Shown one piece after another: positions 7,778-15,019 of a stretch of 24,879 nt of DNA. Made by a program: the position numbers and the translations under genes. Numbering within the stretch: the stretch's first letter is position 1; each line of letters opens with the position of its first letter. The DNA comes from Eutrophocola sp049446715 (lineage in GTDB: Bacteria > Pseudomonadota > Gammaproteobacteria > Pseudomonadales > Pseudohongiellaceae), in assembly GCA_049446715.1 (NCBI GenBank), contig JBMTQX010000044.1, positions 1 through 24,879 on the forward strand, written 5' to 3'. The notes under the pieces are model-generated. The model saw only the letters and a list, made by a program, of their open reading frames with translations, ran no database searches and had not been told where the DNA came from.

Positions 7778-8131
7778 ATGCTGCCCCCCTATTCCGAAGA
7801 TGCCCCTGACCACGAGACACTGGCCAGCACCCCCGGGCCACTGGTACTGGAGTTTGGCAGCAACACCTGCGGCATCTGCGAGGCGGCCACGCCACTGATT
7901 GCCGCAGCAATGGCAAACAGCCCCATTCCCCACATTCGGGTGCAAGACGGCAAAGGCCGGCGCCTTGGCCGACAGTTCGGCATCAAACTCTGGCCGACGC
8001 TGATTTTCCTGCGCGATGGGCAGGAAATAAGCCGGATTGTGCGCCCCGATGTGGAGCAACCCCTGCTTGCTGCGCTGGGTCAGTTGGCAAACGCCGGCAA
8101 TGACCTCTCTGGCGGCAGACAGCACCAGTAG
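7778..8131 (+). CDS. Thioredoxin-family protein
   Basis: This 117-residue protein lacks a signal peptide and should act in the cytoplasm. A CGIC redox motif lies at about residues 31-34 (GSNTCGICEAATPLI), and the cis-proline is in KLWPTLIFLRDGQ. The family normally has WCGPC at the active site; the missing Trp and the Gly-Ile dipeptide mark it as a divergent small thioredoxin, so substrate and redox potential may differ. GAGG lies about 6 bp before the ATG at 7778. It is divergently transcribed from the GST-hydrolase operon across a 122-bp intergenic stretch that includes a 10-bp palindrome, GCAAGCTTGC at 7711-7720. The heat-shock promoter for the next gene lies beyond its stop codon, so the two are probably separate units. 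Confidence 0.88.
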   Translation: MLPPYSEDAPDHETLASTPGPLVLEFGSNTCGICEAATPLIAAAMANSPIPHIRVQDGKGRRLGRQFGIKLWPTLIFLRDGQEISRIVRPDVEQPLLAALGQLANAGNDLSGGRQHQ

Positions 8132-8197
8132 TACGTGACATCTCCGGGCATCAGGACAACACCAACGTGACACCCTGCGGTCCTGCAGCTTTACTTT

Positions 8198-8225
8198 CTT
8201 GAAATTTCCTTATCTGTCCCTACGT
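8198..8225 (+). promoter_or_regulatory. Sigma32 (RpoH)-type heat-shock promoter
   Basis: The -35 is CTTGAAA (8198-8204), identical to the core of the E. coli sigma32 consensus. After a 13-bp spacer the -10 reads CCCTACGT (8218-8225), close to CCCCATNT. The promoter lies upstream of an alpha-crystallin-domain gene, a class often under heat-shock control. Transcription would start near 8232, leaving about 94 nt of 5' UTR. Confidence 0.7.
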
Positions 8226-8236
8226 TATCCCCGGTA

Positions 8237-8272
8237 CAGGCCGGAAGATCACGGTGAGTGTGTTCCGGCCTG
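8237..8272 (+). promoter_or_regulatory. 5' UTR hairpin upstream of the Hsp20-like gene
   Basis: Arms 8237-8246 and 8263-8272 are a perfect 10-bp inverted repeat (caggccggaa / ttccggcctg) with a 16-nt loop. It falls inside the predicted leader and ends about 44 nt before the ribosome-binding site. It has no T-run, so it is not an obvious attenuator, and by itself it does not mask the ribosome-binding site. Confidence 0.6.
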
Positions 8273-8325
8273 CCTTTGCAGACACGCATTGCAGACATGC
8301 TTTGGAGAAAAGGACGAGGAGAGAC

Positions 8326-8949
8326 ATGATGAGTAAATCCGCAGTCACTGCTGTGCTGGTTTTGCTGGTGTTGTGTGTAGCCGGCCTGGGAGCCCTGGGC
8401 TACAGCAACTGGCAACTGCAGCAGGAAATCGCCAGCCTCAGGACGACGTCAGCCACGGCAGCTTCCACCCCGGCAGCGCCCGGTCCTGCCGCCACGCCGG
8501 CACCCGCCGCCCCCGCACCTGCCACGGGCGGTTCGACTCCGTCGCCGGCTGATCCCTTTGCCAGCTTCTTTGCCGACGACTGGGATCCGTTTGCCGACAT
8601 GCAACGCATGCAGGCGCAAATGCAGCAAATGATGCAACAGGGCGGTGTTCAGACCTTCTCGCTGTCATCCGGCCAGCCGGATATTGCCCTGGAGGAATCC
8701 CAGGAAGCCTACGTGGTCCATATCACCATTCCTGAGGGCAGCAATATCGAACTGAATACCGAGGTGGGGGAACACCAGTTGACCGTGATCGGCAAGGTCA
8801 GCAGCGAGATGGCTGCCGGTGGCGCCAACATCGTCAGCAGCAGCCAGTTCACCCGTGCCTTTCCGCTGTCCAGCGCAGTCGACAGCCTCGGCATGACCAC
8901 GAAAACGGAAAACAACACCATCGTGATTACCTTGCCAAAGGTAAGTTGA
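8326..8949 (+). CDS. Membrane-anchored alpha-crystallin (Hsp20-like) domain protein
   Basis: This 207-residue protein begins with one hydrophobic helix (about residues 5-25, AVTAVLVLLVLCVAGLGALGY). A short coiled stretch and an Ala/Pro/Thr-rich linker follow. Next comes the WDPFADMQRMQAQMQQMMQQ segment that typically precedes small heat-shock domains. The C-terminal 100 residues form an alpha-crystallin-like beta-sandwich (IALEESQEAYVVHITIPEG, then LTVIGKVSSE, ending NTIVITLPKV). With a signal anchor the chaperone domain should face the periplasm, unlike classical cytoplasmic IbpA. Two adjacent ATGs (8326, 8329) follow GAGGAG; the second has the better spacing (7 nt). A sigma32-type promoter lies upstream. 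Binding of unfolded envelope proteins is inferred. Confidence 0.85.
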   Translation: MMSKSAVTAVLVLLVLCVAGLGALGYSNWQLQQEIASLRTTSATAASTPAAPGPAATPAPAAPAPATGGSTPSPADPFASFFADDWDPFADMQRMQAQMQQMMQQGGVQTFSLSSGQPDIALEESQEAYVVHITIPEGSNIELNTEVGEHQLTVIGKVSSEMAAGGANIVSSSQFTRAFPLSSAVDSLGMTTKTENNTIVITLPKVS

Positions 8950-9006
8950 GCGGGAATTTTGCAACCGGCCTGCCTGGACTCTCAGGTCATGCAGGCCATC
9001 GCCGGG

Positions 9007-9034
9007 AGGGTCAGGCCTGAAAGCGCCTGACCCT
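9007..9034. other. Perfect hairpin between convergent genes
   Basis: Arms 9007-9016 and 9025-9034 pair over 10 bp (agggtcaggc / gcctgaccct) with an 8-nt loop. The hairpin sits between the stops of the convergent Hsp20-like and YebC-family genes, where a bidirectional terminator is expected. No T-run follows on either strand, so termination is inferred from position. Confidence 0.6.
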
Positions 9035-9084
9035 GACAAAGGCTGCCGGGCGGAAAGGTGACACCTGGGTGGGCTTGTGCCTGG

Positions 9085-9801
9085 TTACTGGCCTTCGACG
9101 TTGTGGTAGATGTTCTGCACGTCGTCCAGGTCATTGAGCATGTCCATGAACTTCTCGAACGTGCCCAGGTCTTCTTCCCCGAGACTGGTATAGGCCTGGG
9201 GAATGAACTGGATTTCATCGACGTCGAACTCGATGTCGCCAAAGGCATCTGCCAGCGCCGTTTTGGCCTTGGCGTATTCCACGGGGGGAGCGAAGACCGT
9301 GACCTTGCCGTGTTCGTCTTCGATGTCGGAGACATCGACATCGGCATTCAGCAGGGCTTCCATCACGGCTTCCTCATCGCCAGGAAATGACAGGATGATG
9401 CTGTGATCAAACATGTGGCTAACGGTACCGGGTGTTCCGATCTTGCTCTTAGTCTTGGTAAAGCAAGCGCGCACGTCACCGAAGGTACGATTGGGGTTAT
9501 CGGTCAGGCACTCCACAATCACCGTGCAGTTACCAGGCCCAAAGCCTTCATACCGCGCCAGGGAGTAATCCTCACCACCGCCGCCCTTGGCTTTTTCAAT
9601 GGCTTTGTCGATGACATGGGCCGGTACCTGGTCACGCTTGGCACGCTCGATGATGGAGCGCAGGGCCAGGTTGCCATCGGGATCAACACCACCCTGCTTG
9701 GCGACAACATAGATTTCACGGCCATAGCGACCATAGACACGTGACTTGTTGGCCGACGTCTTGGCCATGGCCACTTTGCGGTTTTGATAGGCGCGACCCA
9801 T
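9085..9801 (-). CDS. YebC/PmpR-family protein, YeeN-type
   Basis: This 238-residue protein is full length for the YebC/TACO1 family. It opens MGRAYQNRK and carries conserved family blocks such as IERAKRDQVPAHVIDKAIEKAKGG, RYEGFGPG, TDNPNRTFGDVR and VSHMFD, and ends DDVQNIYHNVEGQ. These blocks and the length match E. coli YeeN more than YebC. Family members have been described as DNA-binding transcriptional regulators; more recent work on YebC implicates it in translation of polyproline stretches. The role of YeeN-type paralogues is less clear. The ATG at 9801 follows GGGGGA. It is divergent from the beta-helix gene and convergent with the Hsp20-like gene. It is not in the usual ruvC-linked yebC position. 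Confidence 0.93.
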   Translation of the reverse strand: MGRAYQNRKVAMAKTSANKSRVYGRYGREIYVVAKQGGVDPDGNLALRSIIERAKRDQVPAHVIDKAIEKAKGGGGEDYSLARYEGFGPGNCTVIVECLTDNPNRTFGDVRACFTKTKSKIGTPGTVSHMFDHSIILSFPGDEEAVMEALLNADVDVSDIEDEHGKVTVFAPPVEYAKAKTALADAFGDIEFDVDEIQFIPQAYTSLGEEDLGTFEKFMDMLNDLDDVQNIYHNVEGQ

Positions 9802-9985
9802 GGGGATCCCCCGCTGAAAGAAAGATGCGGATATTACCGGACTGGAATTGGTGAATCAAAGGGGTAACGGTCCCGGGCGCACACGCCTCGTGTTTCTGCA
9901 GCCAGTGCTGCCGGCGCTTTGCTTTGCCTCCCTGCTATTGCAGAATGACGATATAGCGTCATCGAGGCTTCAAGGGGAAAGTATC

Positions 9986-11983
9986 ATGATCAATCGCTCC
10001 GGGCACCTGCCTGTTTCAATCTCTGCACTTTTTTTCACTGCCCTGCTGTCACTGCCGGCCATAAACGCACTGGCAGCCAATGACACAACCGCTGGCGAAC
10101 TGGTCGTTGAGCCACCCACCCTGATTTCACTGGGCTTCGAGTGGTATATCGAAGGCGATGATAACCGCGATGCCAGTGTTGCCCTGGCCTACCGCAAGGT
10201 AGGAGAACGCGCCTGGCAGGAGGGCCTGCCCTTGCTGCGGGTTCACCATGAACGTTCCGTTTTCGACCAGACCCTGGACTACACCGCCCCCAACATGTTC
10301 GCTGGCAGTATTTTCTACCTGGAGCCGGAAACCGACTACGAAGCGCGCCTGACGCTGTCTGACCCCGATGGGGTGGTGGGACGCCAGGAGCGCCTGGTCA
10401 CGGTCAAAACCCGGGCCGAGCCGGAAGCATTCACCGGTGGCCGGGTATTGCATGTGTATCCGCTGGATCACACCGGCCCGGAAGAGCAACCGTCCTACCA
10501 CGGCCTGCTGGCGGCCTATTACATGGCCGGCCTGGGCGGTGACTGGAGCCGTGCTTCCGATGCGCGCGTAAAACCGGGTGACACCATTCTCGTGCATGCC
10601 GGGGTCTACAAGGAATTCAACCGGCGCAGCTATACCCACGAAATCGATTCCGGTTACACCACCTGCTGTGGCACCACCTGGGACGGTACCTACTACCTGA
10701 CCGCTGATGGCACGCCGGACATGCCCATCACCATCAAGGCGGCCGGTGACGGTGAGGTGGTGTTTGATGGCGGTGGCAATAATGTGCTGTTCAACATGAT
10801 GGGGGGCAACTGGCACCTGTTTGAGGACATCACCTTCCGCAACACCGGCATTGCCATAGAGGCCGGCATGAAAAACATCACCGGTGCCGAAGGCATCATG
10901 GTGAAATACAGCCGCTTCGAAGATGTAGCGACGGCGATTCATTCGGACTGGTCCGGCTCACGCCAGTTTTACATTGCCGACAACGAGATGATCGGTCGTC
11001 GCCCGCCGGCACTGATGGGCTGGTTCAATATCCCGCCCTGGAACGAGCAACCCGGTTTCCAGGAAAAGCGCCTCCTCGATTCTTATTACGCGGTGTCCAT
11101 CTACGGTGCCGGCCATGTGATTGCCCACAACCGGGTGGTGGGCTTTCACGATGCCCTGGATCATGCCACCTACGGCATGCCGGATGGCTACCCCAATATT
11201 CCGCGTGACCGCATGCCGGTGTCGATCGATATCTATGGCAACGATGTTTCCAACCTGGACGACAACTGTTTCGAGGCAGATGGCTCCATGCACAACATGC
11301 GGATATTCGACAACCGCTGCTTCAACGTCGCCGTTGGCGGCATGAGTCCGCAACCGGTGTTTGGCGGCCCCGTCTACTTCATCCGCAATGTGGTTTATCA
11401 CTCACCGTACGGCCCCGTGAAGATCCATGCTGATCCGGCGGGCGTCATTTACTACCACAACACGTATATCGGCGAAGTCCGCCAGATCACCCCGGCCTCG
11501 AACATGCATTTTCGCAACAACCTGATTTTTGGCCAGCAGCGGCAGCCGGCAACCCTGGCTGTTCGCACCTACACCAATTATTCAGACAGCGACTACAACG
11601 GCTTTTACGTCAATCCTGACACGGACGTTGCCTTCAGCTGGGCCTCCCCGCCGCGCGAAGTGGTCGCGGATTATAAGAGTCCGCTTGTGATGCGGGAGTT
11701 TGCTTCGCTGGCCGAATATCAGCAGGGCACCGGCCAGGACATGCACAGCAAGCAGCTGGATTATTCGATTTTTGTGAAGGCACAGATGCCGGCCCTGGAC
11801 GACCCCACCCGACTGTATGATCCCGCTGAAGTGGATCTGCGTCTCAAGCGCGGATCCGGTGCCGTGGATGCCGGCGTGCCACTGCCGAACATCAACGACA
11901 ACTATCGCGGCAGTGCCCCGGACCTGGGGGCCTACGAATATGGCCAGCCCATGCCGCTATACGGTCCGCGCCCACGGGACTGA
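9986..11983 (+). CDS. Secreted right-handed parallel beta-helix protein
   Basis: This 665-residue protein starts with a signal peptide (about residues 1-30, ending INALAAND). A region at about 35-140 looks like a fibronectin-III-type beta-sandwich (LISLGFEWYIEGDDNRDASV to RLVTVKTRAEP). A beta-helix follows: a VKPGDTILVHAGVY start, MPITIKAAGDGEVVFDGGG, then repeated strands of N, G and hydrophobic residues (EDITFRNTGIAIEAG, FYIADNEMIG, HVIAHNRVVGFHDALD, IDIYGNDVSN). It ends RGSAPDLGAYEYG, a common close of such proteins. The fold is shared by polysaccharide lyases, hydrolases and epimerases, so carbohydrate binding or cleavage is plausible. I see no other polysaccharide-degradation gene nearby and cannot assign a substrate. 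AGGGGA precedes the ATG at 9986. Confidence 0.85.
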   Translation: MINRSGHLPVSISALFFTALLSLPAINALAANDTTAGELVVEPPTLISLGFEWYIEGDDNRDASVALAYRKVGERAWQEGLPLLRVHHERSVFDQTLDYTAPNMFAGSIFYLEPETDYEARLTLSDPDGVVGRQERLVTVKTRAEPEAFTGGRVLHVYPLDHTGPEEQPSYHGLLAAYYMAGLGGDWSRASDARVKPGDTILVHAGVYKEFNRRSYTHEIDSGYTTCCGTTWDGTYYLTADGTPDMPITIKAAGDGEVVFDGGGNNVLFNMMGGNWHLFEDITFRNTGIAIEAGMKNITGAEGIMVKYSRFEDVATAIHSDWSGSRQFYIADNEMIGRRPPALMGWFNIPPWNEQPGFQEKRLLDSYYAVSIYGAGHVIAHNRVVGFHDALDHATYGMPDGYPNIPRDRMPVSIDIYGNDVSNLDDNCFEADGSMHNMRIFDNRCFNVAVGGMSPQPVFGGPVYFIRNVVYHSPYGPVKIHADPAGVIYYHNTYIGEVRQITPASNMHFRNNLIFGQQRQPATLAVRTYTNYSDSDYNGFYVNPDTDVAFSWASPPREVVADYKSPLVMREFASLAEYQQGTGQDMHSKQLDYSIFVKAQMPALDDPTRLYDPAEVDLRLKRGSGAVDAGVPLPNINDNYRGSAPDLGAYEYGQPMPLYGPRPRD

Positions 11984-11990
11984 TGTGGTG

Positions 11991-12014
11991 AGGATTGGCG
12001 GAAGGGTCAATCCT
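11991..12014. other. Small hairpin at a convergent gene junction
   Basis: Arms AGGATTG (11991-11997) and CAATCCT (12008-12014) pair perfectly over 7 bp around a 10-nt loop. It overlaps the stop codon of the lipoprotein gene and lies just beyond the beta-helix stop. It has no T-run and could be a weak bidirectional terminator. Confidence 0.4.
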
Positions 12015-13056
12015 GCGCCAGCTTGATAATGCCGCCAAACAGGCTGGCACGATAGATATTGCCGGCGTTGTCGACAGCAATGAGATGATTCGGACCTGGC
12101 AGGTCCAGCGTGCTGAATTCATCCAGCAATGTCAGAGTCCGGCGATCCAGGAACAGGATGCCCCGCTCCTCTTCACTGGCGATCAGGATGCGCTGATTCG
12201 CATCCGCCGATAACGCCAGCCCGGCGATCATGCCGCCATTGCCATGGAACTCACCGGTCAGATCGCCAGCCTGGGTAAATGCCTGGATACGGCTGTTTTC
12301 CCGGTCGGCCACGTAAACGCTGCCGTCATCGGCCACGCGCAGGCTGTGCACGATACTGAACTGGTCATCACGAAACTCGGTATCGAAGGTGGAAATACAG
12401 GGATTGCGGTCACCCGGTGCCCCCCCGTTGTAACCCCACTGACGCTTGAACGCGCCCGTCGTGGCATCAAACACAATCACGCGGCGGTTGCCGTAGCCAT
12501 CAGCGACATAGACCTCGTTGGCCGCCGGGTTTACGCTCGCATCGGCGGAGCGATGCACGTTAAGCATGTCCGCACTGCCGGTATTCTGTCCGGCCTGGCC
12601 GATCTGCAGGACGAAGTCACCAGTGCCGGTAAACTTCAATATCTGGTCATCGCTGGGCCGACCGGCAAAGGCTTCACTGAGATCAGGGCAGGCATTGCCG
12701 GTTACCCAGACGTAGCCGTCATCATCGACAAACAGGCCGTGTTCATTGGTCGGCCATTCATAACCTGCCCCCGGGCCACCCCAGGCCTTGATGAAATCGC
12801 CATCAGCATCGAACACCATCACGGGCGGGGCTGCCATGTCCATGAATTCAGCCGGTACCGTTCCGGGACGTTGTAATACCCAGACCTGGTCCTGGCTGTC
12901 CACCGCCACGCCGGTGACGTCGCCTATGCGCCATTGTGCAGGCACATGGGGCCAATCCGGGACCGGGGTGTAGCTTCGGTGAATGAACGCTGGTTGACTT
13001 TGGCAGGCTGCCAGTGACAGTAACAGCAGGCCGGACAGGATGGGTGCCAGGCGCAT
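12007..13056 (-). CDS. NHL-type beta-propeller lipoprotein resembling peptidylglycine alpha-amidating lyase
   Basis: This 349-residue protein has a lipoprotein signal (MRLAPILSGLLLLSLAAC, lipobox LAAC). The mature part is a propeller of NHL-like repeats, for example VTGVAVDSQDQVWVLQRP, EVYVADGYGNRRVIVFD and SVYVADRENSRIQAFTQAG. The pattern matches the lyase domain (PAL) that cleaves peptidyl-alpha-hydroxyglycine. Candidate zinc-binding histidines are His106 (NEHGLF), His237 (VHSLRV) and His324 (PNHLIAV). Tyr188 (DGYGN) and Arg252 (ADREN) correspond to PAL catalytic residues as I recall them. I chose the ATG at 13056 because AAAGGGGG precedes it and the lipobox follows. No hydroxylating monooxygenase partner is visible, so the true substrate is open. 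It converges on the beta-helix gene. Confidence 0.82.
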   Translation of the reverse strand: MRLAPILSGLLLLSLAACQSQPAFIHRSYTPVPDWPHVPAQWRIGDVTGVAVDSQDQVWVLQRPGTVPAEFMDMAAPPVMVFDADGDFIKAWGGPGAGYEWPTNEHGLFVDDDGYVWVTGNACPDLSEAFAGRPSDDQILKFTGTGDFVLQIGQAGQNTGSADMLNVHRSADASVNPAANEVYVADGYGNRRVIVFDATTGAFKRQWGYNGGAPGDRNPCISTFDTEFRDDQFSIVHSLRVADDGSVYVADRENSRIQAFTQAGDLTGEFHGNGGMIAGLALSADANQRILIASEEERGILFLDRRTLTLLDEFSTLDLPGPNHLIAVDNAGNIYRASLFGGIIKLAQD

Positions 13057-13097
13057 GGTCGCCCCCTTTGAGCGGATGCTTTCCGCAGGAAAACGTG

Positions 13098-13155
13098 AAA
13101 AAAAATTAAAGGGACCAGGGCACAAATCTATGCCGTTACCCTGGCCCCTTTAATT
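13098..13155 (-). terminator. Strong Rho-independent terminator of the LysM gene, REP-like
   Basis: On the minus strand, just after the LysM stop codon, arms at 13139-13155 and 13104-13120 (17 nt each, one mismatch) form a long stem with an 18-nt loop. A run of eight T follows (13105-13098). This is a textbook intrinsic terminator. The outer arms AATTAAAGGG...CCCTTTAATT resemble palindromic repeats that are dispersed in some gammaproteobacterial genomes. Confidence 0.85.
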
Positions 13156-13168
13156 CCCCCTTTGAAGT

Positions 13169-15019
13169 TCAGTTCCCGCTGACTTTCAGCACCTGTCCGA
13201 CCTGCAGGCTGTCGCGGGTCAGGCCGTTCATGGCCCTGAGCTTGCTGATGCTGGTGCGGTACATGGTGGCAATGTCCCAAAGCGTGTCACCGCGACGTAC
13301 ACGATGAGTCAGCTCCGGAGCGCTGGTCATGGCCAGCAGGGTGTCGGCGTCGGCCGGAATGATGAGCTCCTGCCCCGGCTGCAGCATGATGCTGCGCAGG
13401 TTGTTGGCGGCACGCAGGGCTTCGATAGTGGTGTTGTTGCGCTCGGCGATCAGGTACAGGGAGTCACCCGTGCGCACGGTATAGGTCTCGACGGGTTGCT
13501 GGGCCGGTGGTTCTTCGCCCTGCTGGTCAGACGAGCGGGTTGCTTCATCCAGCAGATCGGGCAGCGGCTCTTCCTGGACAGCCTGCGCCACGGCGGCAGT
13601 CACCTGTTCCAGGGTGGGACCAACAAAGACTGGCGTCGATAGGCTGGCCAGAGTCTGGGCGGCCTTCTTGGCCACCTTGTCGGTCACTGACGGAATACTC
13701 AGTACCTGACCGGGCTTGAGCATGCTGCTGCGCAGATTGTTGGCCACGCGCAGGGCTTCAATGGTGATGTCGTGGCGCTCGGCGATCAGGTAGAGCGAAT
13801 CACCCGAACGCACGGTGTAGTCTTTGGCCGCCTGACTCGAAGCGTGATCAGTGTAATTCTCGGCCACATTATTCATGTGACGCTCAAGCGCCCCGAGGGC
13901 ATCCGTGAGCGGGTTATCCCGGGTAGCCAGTGCAACTGCCAGCGCTGGCGCGGCATTCGGTTCAGAGGCGGCCACCTGGGCCATGGTCGGGCCAACAAAG
14001 ACCGGGGCCGGGATAACGCCGTTGCCGGGAATGCTGAGCTGCTGGCCAATCTGCAGGGTGTCACCGCGCAGGTTATTGGCGGTGCGCAGGGCATCGACCG
14101 CGGTGTCATGACGCTCGGCAATCAGGTACAGCGAGTCGCCGGGACGCACGGTGTAATCCTGCGGCAGACGCGGGGCTGCAGGCTTGGCCGTTACCGGCTG
14201 CGCGGCAGGGGCGACCTCGGGCCGGGGCGGTGCGGTGGCAACCTGAAGCGGCTGTGCCACCTGGAGCGGCGCAGATCCGCTACCCGGTATCGTCAGCACC
14301 TGGCCGATTTGCAGGGTGTTGCTGCGCAGATTGTTCGCACTGCGCAGCGCTTCGACCGTGGTGTCATTGCGCTGGGCAATCACGTACAGGGAATCACCGC
14401 GACGCACCTTGTAATCAAAGGGGCCTTTGGGCGTTTCCTGCACCGCTTCGCGCTGTTTGCTTTCCAGCGAGGCAACATACTGTTCGTAGGACTTGGTGAA
14501 AAGAGCAACATGAAAATGCGGCGGATAGCGCTCACGGGTCACATCCAGCACATCGGATTTTTCCAGTGACAGCAGGGTTTTTTGCAACCAGGAGCGGCAG
14601 CTGCTCTTGCGCGGAATACGCAGGTCGAGCGCCATGCCGGTGGGATGTACGGATGCCTCGGACGCGTTACCGGGTTGTTTGTTCAGGGGGCGGGTCAGGC
14701 TGGTGACAACCATCTTCTCGCCACACGCATTGATGTACTGGCGGCTCAGACGCTCCAGGAACAGTTTCACTTCCGGGCGGGCATACGGGTAGGAAACATT
14801 GTGGATGGTCATGGCTCTGTTGTCCGTGACCTTGACCAGGTAGCCGTTATCGACAAACGTGCGCACTTCCTGCGGTGTTTTCAGGAAGGAATAGCCATAG
14901 CTGACCGCCATCTGGTTCTGCCGCTTCATGACGGTTGGCGACCCTTTCAGGCTCTGCGCCTGCACCAAGGCAACGGGCAGACAGGCGAGCAGCAATGTGA
15001 TTGGCAATAAGCGTTTCAA
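13169..15019 (-). CDS. Exported peptidoglycan-binding protein: M15-like domain plus five LysM repeats
   Basis: This 616-residue protein has a signal peptide (about residues 1-22, ending LVQAQ). Residues about 30-190 resemble the M15 D,D-peptidase/DUF5715 fold. Candidate metal ligands are His125 and Asp132 (SVHPTGMALDLR) and His168/His170 (PPHFHVAL). Five LysM domains follow at about 199-245, 287-329, 399-443, 510-554 and 570-616, each with an RxGDSLY/RRGDTLW start, separated by Pro/Ala-rich linkers. LysM binds peptidoglycan glycan, so the protein should sit on the cell wall. The Glu expected three residues before the last His of M15 enzymes is not evident, so activity is uncertain. The only suitable start is TTG at 15019, giving a clean signal peptide. 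It ends at a strong terminator. Confidence 0.87.
   Translation of the reverse strand: MKRLLPITLLLACLPVALVQAQSLKGSPTVMKRQNQMAVSYGYSFLKTPQEVRTFVDNGYLVKVTDNRAMTIHNVSYPYARPEVKLFLERLSRQYINACGEKMVVTSLTRPLNKQPGNASEASVHPTGMALDLRIPRKSSCRSWLQKTLLSLEKSDVLDVTRERYPPHFHVALFTKSYEQYVASLESKQREAVQETPKGPFDYKVRRGDSLYVIAQRNDTTVEALRSANNLRSNTLQIGQVLTIPGSGSAPLQVAQPLQVATAPPRPEVAPAAQPVTAKPAAPRLPQDYTVRPGDSLYLIAERHDTAVDALRTANNLRGDTLQIGQQLSIPGNGVIPAPVFVGPTMAQVAASEPNAAPALAVALATRDNPLTDALGALERHMNNVAENYTDHASSQAAKDYTVRSGDSLYLIAERHDITIEALRVANNLRSSMLKPGQVLSIPSVTDKVAKKAAQTLASLSTPVFVGPTLEQVTAAVAQAVQEEPLPDLLDEATRSSDQQGEEPPAQQPVETYTVRTGDSLYLIAERNNTTIEALRAANNLRSIMLQPGQELIIPADADTLLAMTSAPELTHRVRRGDTLWDIATMYRTSISKLRAMNGLTRDSLQVGQVLKVSGN

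Noticed and set aside
10127..10942. Minus-strand reading frame of 271 codons opposite the beta-helix gene
   Set aside because: Shadow of the beta-helix coding sequence; composition is unnatural and there is no start context.
13180..14430. Regularly spaced similar DNA segments that could suggest a repeat array or CRISPR
   Set aside because: They are about 130-330 bp apart, diverged, and in frame; they encode the five LysM domains.
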